Positions 7,656 through 12,794 of a DNA stretch of 12,907 nt are shown in pieces. The DNA is from an uncultured candidate division Zixibacteria bacterium. GTDB lineage: Bacteria > Zixibacteria > MSB-5A5 > GN15 > FEB-12. The notes under the pieces are model-generated. The model saw nothing but the letters and a program-made list of their open reading frames with translations, made no database searches and had not been told where the DNA came from. The stretch is from NCBI GenBank assembly GCA_913009765.1, contig CAJVYT010000079.1, positions 1 to 12,907 on the forward strand, written 5' to 3'. How positions within the stretch are numbered: the stretch's first letter is position 1; every line of letters starts with the position of its first letter. The position numbers and the translations under genes are program-made.

Positions 7656-7697
7656 CAAAATAAGAACTTTATTATTTTGATTGCTGTTCATTGAAGT

Positions 7698-8393
7698 TTA
7701 TTTCCGTCTGCCTAAAACCCGAAGAAGTAACAGCATAAGATTTATAAAATCAAGATATAAAGTCAAGGCACCTAAGATAGCTGATTTTTTCCCCGCTTCT
7801 GATTCTATATCTACAGACTCACCTATTTTTTTAATTTTTTGAGTATCATAAGCAGTCAACCCGACAAAAACCAAAATCCCTACATAGGTTACAATCCAAT
7901 AAAGCATCTCGCTGCGTAAAAACCAGTTAACAACCGATGCAATAATAATTCCGATAAGCCCCATAAAAGCAAGATTCCCCATTGAAGTGAGGTCTTTTTT
8001 TGTGATATATCCATAGAGAGACATGACTCCAAATGTTGCCGAGGTAACGAAAAATGTTGATGCGATTGATTCGGCAGTATATACGACAAAAATTACTGAT
8101 AGAGTTAACCCGTTTAAAGTAGAATAGATAAGAAAAACTGTTGTTGCGGCTGTAGCTGACATTTTTTCAATCCGTGCCGTCAGATAGATAACCATTCCTA
8201 ATTCAGCAATGATAAGAAAGATAAAAGCTATTCGGTTGTAAATAAACATTTCTATCAGTTCTGTTGATGATGCAACATACATCGCAACTATTGCAGTAAT
8301 AGATAAAGCAAATGCCATCCAACCAAAAACTTTCATAATGAATTCTTTAACTGCGATATTTGCCATCGGTACCGGATACGTAGTCTGCTGCAT
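7698..8393 (-). CDS. Bax inhibitor-1/YccA family membrane protein
   Basis: 231 residues with seven hydrophobic segments at roughly 21-42, 53-73, 80-105, 110-130, 139-159, 163-183 and 205-228, the TMBIM/BI-1 architecture. Bacterial members such as BsYetJ are pH-sensitive calcium leak channels. The two aspartates that form the pH-sensing pair there are present as Asp183 (LTAYDTQKIK) and Asp215 (TLYLDFINLML). The C-terminus ends in a basic RVLGRRK. It starts at ATG 8393 with AGAGAG-like SD sequence. It lies 22 bases after the stop of nfo on the same strand, so the two are probably co-transcribed. A calcium-leak role is family knowledge; the physiological role in bacteria is poorly settled. Confidence 0.95.
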   Translation of the reverse strand: MQQTTYPVPMANIAVKEFIMKVFGWMAFALSITAIVAMYVASSTELIEMFIYNRIAFIFLIIAELGMVIYLTARIEKMSATAATTVFLIYSTLNGLTLSVIFVVYTAESIASTFFVTSATFGVMSLYGYITKKDLTSMGNLAFMGLIGIIIASVVNWFLRSEMLYWIVTYVGILVFVGLTAYDTQKIKKIGESVDIESEAGKKSAILGALTLYLDFINLMLLLLRVLGRRK

Positions 8394-8415
8394 TTTTGTC
8401 TCTCTTTATGTTACT

Positions 8416-9264
8416 CTATTCTACCAATGAACGGAGCAGTTTTAAGTTTTCGATATCTTCTGTGAGTTCATCACCTTTTGGAGTTTCTAAAATCATCGGC
8501 ACTTTTTTGAGCTTTTTGTCATTAACAATATTCCGAAAAGCTTCCAAACCGATAAACCCTTTGCCAATATGTTCATGCCTGTCTTTTTTTGACCCAAACT
8601 CTTTTTTTGAGTCATTCATATGGATAATTTTCAAACGGTCAAGTCCGATAATTTCATCAAACTGCTGCATCGTTTGCTTATACTCTTTTGGGTCAGACAA
8701 AGGATATCCGGCAGCAAAAATATGACAGGTATCGACACAAACACCCAAACGGTCATGCGACCCTGATTTTTCAATCAAATAGCCTATCTGCTCAAAAGTA
8801 TATCCAAGATTTGTTCCCTGTCCGGCAGTTGTTTCAAACAGCAAAGTCACATTGTCGGTTTCCGGTAATTCTTCAAACAGACGGACAACGTTTTTGGCAA
8901 TTCTGTCCATACCCGCTTCTTCCCCCTCGCCGACATGAGAACCGGGGTGAAATACTAAATTGGGAATTTTCAGCCTCTCGCATCGTTCCATCTCTTCTTT
9001 TATCGCATGAAACGATTTTTCATTTAACTCTTCTTTTGGAGAAGCCAAATTGATAAGATAGCTTGAGTGCGATGTTGCCACCGTCACTCCCAATTCATCA
9101 ATCGCAGTAAAATATTTCTCTAACTCTTTATCTGTTATTGTCTTTGCCCGCCACTGCGAATTAGATTTATTAAACATCTGTATAGTATCACAGGTAGCTT
9201 TTTTACCCCGTTCAATCGCATTAAAAACACCTCCTGCTATCGATTCATGTGCTCCAAACAACAT
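8416..9264 (-). CDS. nfo: Endonuclease IV (AP endonuclease)
   Basis: Cuts the DNA backbone 5' to abasic sites and removes damaged 3' ends in base-excision repair. It uses a three-zinc centre in a TIM barrel. All nine zinc ligands known from E. coli Nfo have counterparts here: His66 (TSHSSYLINL), His106 (VFHPGSH), Glu144 (LLFETTAG), Asp178 and His181 (VCVDTCHIFAAGY), His215 (IIHMNDSK), Asp228 and His230 (KKDRHEHIGKG) and Glu260 (MILETPK). The 282-residue length matches the family. The start is ATG 9264, which has TGAGGA five bases upstream. A longer reading from TTG 9276 would absorb that SD into the coding region. It is first in the unit with the BI-1 gene and divergent from the paired DUF433-like genes. 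Confidence 0.97.
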   Translation of the reverse strand: MLFGAHESIAGGVFNAIERGKKATCDTIQMFNKSNSQWRAKTITDKELEKYFTAIDELGVTVATSHSSYLINLASPKEELNEKSFHAIKEEMERCERLKIPNLVFHPGSHVGEGEEAGMDRIAKNVVRLFEELPETDNVTLLFETTAGQGTNLGYTFEQIGYLIEKSGSHDRLGVCVDTCHIFAAGYPLSDPKEYKQTMQQFDEIIGLDRLKIIHMNDSKKEFGSKKDRHEHIGKGFIGLEAFRNIVNDKKLKKVPMILETPKGDELTEDIENLKLLRSLVE

Positions 9265-9307
9265 ATATATCCTCAATATTTTATTAATTTCTCTTTTTTA
9301 TACAATA

Positions 9308-9346
9308 AAAATAACAGTTTAGCCCATAAAAGACAAGTATTGTCAA
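9308..9346 (-). promoter_or_regulatory. Probable nfo promoter region with overlapping dyad
   Basis: On the minus strand, TTGTCT (9331-9336) is 17 bases from TATTTT (9308-9313). TTGACA (9341-9346) is also present, but its nearest -10-like hexamer is 19 bases away. The -35 area is a short inverted repeat, GACAAgtaTTGTC (9332-9344), which could be an operator. Judged by eye only. Confidence 0.35.
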
Positions 9347-9368
9347 TAAATAAAAAAAATGAAATTAA

Positions 9369-9387
9369 ACTGACAGCCCTTGTCAGT
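9369..9387. promoter_or_regulatory. Inverted repeat between divergent nfo and HTH genes
   Basis: ACTGACA, loop GCCCT, TGTCAGT: a perfect 7-bp dyad in the intergenic region, 25 bases from the GACAA/TTGTC dyad at 9332-9344, with which it shares the TGACA/TTGTC core. It could be an operator for a regulator, possibly one of the small HTH proteins downstream, or simply a hairpin. Confidence 0.35.
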
Positions 9388-9416
9388 GGGTAGTACGATA
9401 TTAGTAACGCGAAGGG

Positions 9417-9444
9417 AAATAAGCAAAATGGGGGCTTATTTTTT
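9417..9444 (+). terminator. Leader hairpin with T-run just before the first HTH gene
   Basis: AAATAAGC (9417-9424), loop AAAATGGGG, GCTTATTT (9434-9441), then more T to 9444. This has the shape of an intrinsic terminator, though its stem has few G-C pairs. It ends directly before the SD AAAAGGG (9445-9451) of the gene starting at 9460. In that place it could act as an attenuator or control access to the SD. No minus-strand transcript is expected to end here, because nfo starts 150 bases away and runs the other way. Confidence 0.4.
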
Positions 9445-9459
9445 AAAAGGGCATGTACG

Positions 9460-9834
9460 ATGAGACCGAAATGGACTAAAGTAGGCAACACAACAAAGGA
9501 TTTATTTGATATAATAAATTTACTCAAAAAAGGTGTTTCAATCGTTGATATAGTACAATCAGATAATTCTGTCACTGTTTCAGAAATACAGCAGCTTCTT
9601 TTGAGAATGACAGAATATTTAAAAAAGCATCTCATCTTAGACAGTTATCTTGAAACTGTCAATAAAATTTCTCCTGATGAAATGACAGAATTAAAATTGG
9701 AGTGGAATACAAAAGAAACAGATGAACTTGTTAAGTTATATACATGCGGAGCAAAGATAGAAAATATCGCAGTTTTAATGAGAAAAAGTGAAACAGAGGT
9801 ACAAAATAAATTACAATCTCTAAATCTTAAGTGA
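9460..9834 (+). CDS. Small DUF433-like/Myb-like HTH protein, paralogue A
   Basis: A 124-residue cytoplasmic protein, starting at ATG 9460 with SD AAAAGGG 8 bases upstream. The C-terminal 45 residues (about 80-124: LEWNTKETDELVKLYTCGAK, then IENIAVLMRKSETEVQNKL) follow the Myb/SANT-like pattern in which W-x-E-D/T-x-x-L opens a three-helix DNA-binding unit. Residues about 14-55 (LFDIINLLKKGVSIVDIV, then TVSEIQQLLLRMTEYL) resemble a worn DUF433 domain, the helix-rich unit found in some VapB-like antitoxins. The same layout occurs in the next gene, so the pair arose by duplication or fusion of the same parts. Its stop overlaps the leader of paralogue B. I recognise no named gene. A DNA-binding regulator is the likeliest role. 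Confidence 0.7.
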   Translation: MRPKWTKVGNTTKDLFDIINLLKKGVSIVDIVQSDNSVTVSEIQQLLLRMTEYLKKHLILDSYLETVNKISPDEMTELKLEWNTKETDELVKLYTCGAKIENIAVLMRKSETEVQNKLQSLNLK

Positions 9835-9845
9835 GAGGAAAAATT

Positions 9846-10262
9846 ATGGCTGATGTACAAATTAGAGATACAAATGTTAAAATTACTGACATATTGCATC
9901 TTATTGGAAATGGGTTCACTTATGAACAGATAATTCACAAATATTCGCAAATCACTTTAACTGACATAATGATGTCAGCAAAAGTTGCCGAGGAAATTAT
10001 CGGCACAATTGTAAAAATACATGGCAACACAATCCCTGCGATGAAAATGGAATTTATTTTCAAAAATAATAATTTTAAATCTATTGAGGAGCTGCAAAAG
10101 ACAAATCCACGAGCTTTTGCAAAATGGAACACTGCCGAGGATAATAATCTCATCAATATGTTTAAAAGCGGTAAAGAAATTAAAGAAATCGCTGATATAC
10201 TCGAACGTTCAATTGGTTCAATTCGTGCCAGACTTGAAAAATTCGGATTGATTAAGCAGTAG
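9846..10262 (+). CDS. DUF433-like/Myb-like HTH protein, paralogue B
   Basis: 138 residues from ATG 9846, selected because AGAGGA lies six bases upstream (9834-9839). A GTG at 9831 would remove that spacing. Residues 4-50 (VQIRDTNVKITDILHLIGNG, then FTYEQIIHKYSQITLTDIMM) fit DUF433 well: the usual GTRIPVxDILxLLAxG, then SxEEIxxxYPxLTxEDI. Residues 93-136 (KWNTAEDNNLINMFKSGKE, then IKEIADILERSIGSIRARLE and FGLI) are a clear Myb/SANT-like helix-turn-helix, the common WTxEED...IAxxLxRSxxAIRxRL pattern. It follows paralogue A by 11 bases, so the two are co-transcribed. DUF433 proteins are often antitoxins, but no toxin (PIN-type DUF5615) gene lies beside these, so I favour a stand-alone regulator. 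Confidence 0.75.
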   Translation: MADVQIRDTNVKITDILHLIGNGFTYEQIIHKYSQITLTDIMMSAKVAEEIIGTIVKIHGNTIPAMKMEFIFKNNNFKSIEELQKTNPRAFAKWNTAEDNNLINMFKSGKEIKEIADILERSIGSIRARLEKFGLIKQ

Positions 10263-10291
10263 ATAATTTATAGAAAATAACTTTTTAATCT

Positions 10292-10316
10292 GTCATACTG
10301 AGCTTGTCGAAGTATG
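10292..10316 (+). repeat. Dispersed GTCATACTGAG...GTCGAAGTATG repeat, copy 3
   Basis: Shares TAATCTGTCATACTGAG (17 bases, from 10286) with copy 5 near 11150, then CTTGTCGAAGTATG. It is followed at 10323-10336 by TTTTTCAACAAGCC, which recurs as TTTTTCAGCAAGCC after copy 5. So the repeated unit is longer than the hairpin core. Confidence 0.75.
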
Positions 10317-10327
10317 CTCAGGTTTTT
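10298..10327 (+). terminator. Possible terminator of the paired HTH genes
   Basis: CTGAGC (10298-10303) pairs with GCTCAG (10316-10321), followed by GTTTTT, 36 bases after the stop of paralogue B. The structure is built from the dispersed repeat, so repeat copies may double as terminators. The loop is 12 bases, which weakens the call. Confidence 0.4.
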
Positions 10328-10375
10328 CAACAAGCCCTGACTAATAAATATTTATGAATTCGTACGACCATCTCC

Positions 10376-10394
10376 ACTCCGGCGAAGTCGGAGT
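10376..10394. repeat. Hairpin of the GGAGTCCAG repeat
   Basis: ACTCCG, loop GCGAAGT, CGGAGT, followed by CCAGAACAGTAAC. The right arm and flank (10387-10397) are the exact inverse of 7633-7643. Hairpin plus (A/G)TCCAG also occurs at 7165-7187. Confidence 0.65.
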
Positions 10395-10485
10395 CCAGAA
10401 CAGTAACAAAATGGCAGTTTATAAAAAAAATAAATTATAGATTTTGTATGTATCGATTTATTTGCTCAAATCGTTCCTGCACTGG

Positions 10486-10504
10486 TTTCCGTCTACGACG
10501 GAAA
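10486..10504. repeat. Perfect 8-bp stem hairpin
   Basis: TTTCCGTC, loop TAC, GACGGAAA, in the gap between the HTH pair and the membrane-protein gene. It has no T-run. The rest of 10328-10640 holds an AT palindrome (ATAAATATTTAT, 10344-10355) and no convincing gene. Confidence 0.65.
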
Positions 10505-10640
10505 GGAGTTTCTGAATATTCGTTAATATATAGTAGTAAAGCCTTGCAGGTAGTGGTTCCGTTGATTTGAAATCGTCAGATTTAAAAATCGAGAAACCTG
10601 ACAAACTTATTCCTAATCCGAACAGACAGAAAGTAAACAC

Positions 10641-11015
10641 CTATATAAATTTTGACTCATCTATATTAAAAATTTTCCTTGTCTCTTTTTTAAGAAGTAC
10701 CCAAAGTGCGATTATTCCAAAAACAGTCCCTATCGGAAAATCTGCGATATTTAAAACCGACCACAAAAGAGCAATAATCCGACCCCATTTTTGTTTAAAA
10801 TATAATCCGACCGATGCGAGCAGCATAGGTACATAAATAATTAACTTCCGAACTGCCTCGGCTTCTATAATGCCTTTTTCTGTTATAAAATCAGCAAGCC
10901 AACTGCCTGCCAATAGTGATGTTTTAAAATACAGCAGTACAATTGTGCCGGTTACAACTCCGAATAATCCAATTATAAAAAAGACAATCGTTATTGCCTT
11001 GAGATATTTTTCCAT
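10641..11015 (-). CDS. Small four-helix membrane protein, function unknown
   Basis: 124 residues, of which about 65% lie in hydrophobic segments near 7-30, 57-73, 79-91 and 93-108. A loop of about 26 residues with acidic and basic positions (31-56) separates the first two. The tail FPIGTVFGIIALWVLL followed by KKETRKIF is a recurring ending in small integral membrane proteins of unknown function across bacteria, in which the last helices carry a proline-glycine turn. KWGRI before the third segment is a typical short basic cytoplasmic loop. It starts at ATG 11015 with no clear SD. It stands alone: repeats separate it from the epimerase upstream (its stop is at 11214) and from the convergent HTH pair. 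I do not recognise a gene name. Confidence 0.7.
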   Translation of the reverse strand: MEKYLKAITIVFFIIGLFGVVTGTIVLLYFKTSLLAGSWLADFITEKGIIEAEAVRKLIIYVPMLLASVGLYFKQKWGRIIALLWSVLNIADFPIGTVFGIIALWVLLKKETRKIFNIDESKFI

Positions 11016-11103
11016 AAATCAATAGTACATGAATTCAAAAAGATTGGCAATAAGAATTAAACAGTTAATAGGCTTGTTGATAATGTCAAAATTGTCTTTC
11101 AAG

Positions 11104-11126
11104 ACCCTTCGACTCCGCTCAGGGTG
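11104..11126 (-). repeat. Dispersed repeat, copy 4
   Basis: Reads CCTTCGACTCCGCTCAGGGTGAC, inverse of the GTCA(C/T)NCTGAG...GTCGAAG family. It sits between the two perfect 12-bp arms (11092-11103 and 11128-11139). CTTCGACT pairs exactly with AGTCGAAG of copy 5. Confidence 0.7.
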
Positions 11127-11152
11127 ACTTGAAAGACAACAGCTTATAATCT

Positions 11153-11178
11153 GTCATACTGAGTAGAGTCGAAGTATG
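11153..11178 (+). repeat. Dispersed repeat, copy 5
   Basis: GTCATACTGAGTAGAGTCGAAGTATG. It shares 17 bases including the upstream TAATCT with copy 3 and is opposed to copy 4, so the two can form an imperfect stem of about 22 bp. Confidence 0.72.
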
Positions 11179-11213
11179 TTTTTATAAAAAGTATTTTTCA
11201 GCAAGCCTTATAG

Positions 11214-12203
11214 CTATCTTTCCACTTTTTTAAGCAGTTCGTCATGTCTTTTATCCGATAACCCACACTTAAATTCGTAATCTGAAGGAAGAGACTTAAT
11301 ATATGTATATGATGCCTGAATTGTATCTTCGACTGTTCGATGAGTCAGCCCTTGTGAGATAGATGGTCTTAGTTCGATTTCCATAAAATTGTAATGGGCG
11401 GTATCTTCAAAAGAAAAAAGCATAGGGAAATCTGTTACCGAAATTTCATTTTCATCAATAAATTCTTTTGATACTTTGATAAATTTAGAATCTGAATTAA
11501 AATGTTTTTTCATTCTGACAAGTAAATCGGCAAGAGTCAGTTTTTCATTTGGTCCGACAGCGTTGTAGATTCCTGCTTGTTTTTTCTCAGTCAATCTTAT
11601 TGTCCATTCTGCTAAATCACGAACATCAATAAACTGCATCGGCTGGTCATCATTTTCGGGGACAAGCATCTCGCCGCCATTGGCTACACGTCGAATCCAA
11701 TAGCCAAAACGGTCGGTGTGGTCGTCGGGTCCGACAATATACCCCGGACGGATGATCGTTGCATTTTCTTCATATATTTCTAAAATCTCATCTTCGCAGA
11801 GAACTTTGAGACCGCCGTATGTTTCGCCGGTGATTTCTTCTGTCGATTCATCTTCAAGGGTTGCAAGAGGAGAATCAATATCTATCGGTTCACCGTTGGC
11901 ATGGTCATAGACAGAAATTGTGGAGATAAAAACATAGTGCGGAACAAGCTTTTTGAGAAGTTCGGCAGATTGTTTGACAACTCTCGGAAGATACCCGCAT
12001 ACATCTATGACGGCATCGAACTTTTTACCTTTGAGAGCATCAAGATTGCCGTCACGGTCACCGATTAGGGTGGTGACTCCGTCGATGGGTTCTGTGTTTG
12101 TCTTACCTCTGTTGAAGAGGGTGACATTGTGATTATTTTTGAGTGCGGCTGCAGTTATATGTTTGCCGACAAACTGCGTCCCACCGAGTATGAGTATGTC
12201 CAA
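11214..12203 (-). CDS. NAD(P)-dependent epimerase/dehydratase, extended SDR
   Basis: 329 residues of the extended short-chain dehydrogenase fold. Nucleotide-binding loop GGTQFVGKH (7-15), the GGTxFxG variant typical of a subgroup of sugar-epimerase-like and RNA-binding SDRs. FNRG (30-33) after the second strand has an arginine that often goes with NADP. Active site STISVY (94-99) and YGGLK (129-133, the YxxxK pair). RPGYIVGP (152-159) and FIDVRDLAEW (191-200) are standard for the family. The substrate cannot be told. It starts at TTG 12203, decided by AAGGAG (12211-12216) seven bases upstream; there is no nearer ATG. The SD overlaps the stop codon of the TonB-domain gene, so translation is probably coupled. 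Confidence 0.9.
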   Translation of the reverse strand: MDILILGGTQFVGKHITAAALKNNHNVTLFNRGKTNTEPIDGVTTLIGDRDGNLDALKGKKFDAVIDVCGYLPRVVKQSAELLKKLVPHYVFISTISVYDHANGEPIDIDSPLATLEDESTEEITGETYGGLKVLCEDEILEIYEENATIIRPGYIVGPDDHTDRFGYWIRRVANGGEMLVPENDDQPMQFIDVRDLAEWTIRLTEKKQAGIYNAVGPNEKLTLADLLVRMKKHFNSDSKFIKVSKEFIDENEISVTDFPMLFSFEDTAHYNFMEIELRPSISQGLTHRTVEDTIQASYTYIKSLPSDYEFKCGLSDKRHDELLKKVER

Positions 12204-12214
12204 CGCTCAGCTCC

Positions 12215-12736
12215 TTATTTGGCATTGAAAATCACTTTATATGTGACCCAAATTGCTATTCTTTTATTATTAAAAACTGCAGGCATAAATTTATTTTTCA
12301 TCGCGGTTATTTTAGCAGAATAATCAAATTCTTTATATTTAGATTTTTTGGCAACTTGTGCTTTTAAAACATTACCATCAGAACCTACAAGTGCTTTAAT
12401 CCGAACTGATCCTGATTTATGCTTTTTTCTTAACTTTTCAGGAAATTCAGGTACAAAGTCTTTTATCATTGTAGGCATGGACTCATAACCTCCGCTATCA
12501 GAAAGAGGTTCTCCAAATTCCATAATTGTCGTATCTGCTTCAAGTTTCATAATATTTTCATATTTAATTCTATCATATTTAATTTTTATAGATTTCGTCC
12601 CTGGTTTTATATCTTTAACACTTCTCAAAAAGACAATACTACTAACATCAACTTCTAAGAGGGTATCAGACAATATTATATGAATTGTATCTGACTGCTT
12701 ACTTTTAAGTGTATATCTGATTATATGATTTCCATA
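12215..12736 (-). CDS. TonB C-terminal domain protein, N-terminus missing (partial)
   Basis: 173 residues, cut at the 5' end by the adapter at 12737. The C-terminal 80 residues match the TonB/TonB-family fold: FVPEFPEKLRKKHKSGSVRI, then KALVGSDGNVLKAQVAKKSK, then FMPAVFNNKRIAIWVTYKVIF, corresponding to the PxYPxxAR, V-x-F-x-V-x-x-D-G-x-V-x-x-A and F-x-P-A-x-x-x-G-x-P-V motifs. The segment before it (about 1-90) looks like a beta-rich domain rather than the proline-rich linker of classical TonB. No membrane anchor is visible in what remains. TonB-fold domains transmit energy to, or bind, outer-membrane partners. The missing start makes the exact role uncertain. The longer frame to 12793 is adapter: its first 19 residues are MIRRPPRSTLFPYTTLFRS. 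Confidence 0.85.
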   Translation of the reverse strand, partial: YGNHIIRYTLKSKQSDTIHIILSDTLLEVDVSSIVFLRSVKDIKPGTKSIKIKYDRIKYENIMKLEADTTIMEFGEPLSDSGGYESMPTMIKDFVPEFPEKLRKKHKSGSVRIKALVGSDGNVLKAQVAKKSKYKEFDYSAKITAMKNKFMPAVFNNKRIAIWVTYKVIFNAK

Positions 12737-12794
12737 AGATCGGAAGAGCGTCGTGTAGGGAAAGAGTGTAGATCTCGGTGGTCGCCGTATCATT
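12737..12794 (-). other. Illumina P5 / read-1 adapter, inverted (contaminant)
   Basis: The reverse complement of the adapter at 98-155, all 58 bases, starting AGATCGGAAGAGCGTCGTG. It truncates the TonB-domain gene and creates an artificial 58-bp terminal inverted repeat. Confidence 0.98.

Larger units (their letters stand above)
6880..7697. repeat. Gene-free island of short hairpins and dispersed repeats
   Basis: About 0.8 kb with no convincing gene. I see at least nine separate inverted repeats: 6930-6957 against 7100-7134 (inverted copies of one repeat), 6999-7016 (GTTGAGGCATGCCTCAAC), 7053-7069 (ATTCACTgaaAGTGAAT), 7165-7181 (TCCGTG...CACGGA), 7247-7271 (GGCGGAAAT/ATTTCCGCC), 7366-7382 (AACAGG/CCTGTT), 7407-7425 (AAATGGCT/AGCCATTT) and 7564-7585 (TGGCAGAC/GTCTGCCA). 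The plus-strand open frame at 7460-7663 is made largely of these repeats. The ruvX promoter may lie at the left edge: read on the minus strand, TTGACC (6909-6914), 17 bases, TACATT, but the leader would be very short. Confidence 0.7.
11070..11208. repeat. Compound inverted-repeat element of about 140 bp
   Basis: Outer arms AGGCTTGTTGA (11070-11080) and TCAGCAAGCCT (11198-11208) are inverse with one mismatch. Inside are a perfect 12-bp pair, TTGTCTTTCAAG (11092-11103) and CTTGAAAGACAA (11128-11139), and two opposed copies of the dispersed repeat at 11104-11126 and 11153-11178. The element ends five bases from the epimerase stop codon. It could fold as one long structure, acting as a terminator for the epimerase unit, or be a miniature inverted-repeat element. 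Confidence 0.6.

Noticed and set aside
7460..7663. Plus-strand open frame of 67 codons in the repeat island
   Set aside because: Its second half is translated hairpin repeats, it has no SD, and it resembles no protein family.
6880..7697. CRISPR array or tRNA cluster in the hairpin island
   Set aside because: There are no regularly spaced direct repeats and no tRNA T-loop/anticodon arrangement.
9273..9635. Minus-strand open frame of 120 codons upstream of nfo
   Set aside because: It is antisense to the first HTH gene, crosses the promoter region, and has low-complexity hydrophobic content.
10458..10640. Minus-strand frame continuing in phase after the TAG of the small membrane protein, with a hydrophobic start
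   Set aside because: It runs through the 10486-10504 hairpin. The membrane protein already has a natural ending, and nothing indicates readthrough or a nonsense mutation.
12737..12793. Apparent N-terminal extension of the TonB-domain protein
   Set aside because: It is translated adapter sequence.
98..12794. 58-bp terminal inverted repeats as a transposon or linear replicon end
   Set aside because: They are exact Illumina adapter sequence.
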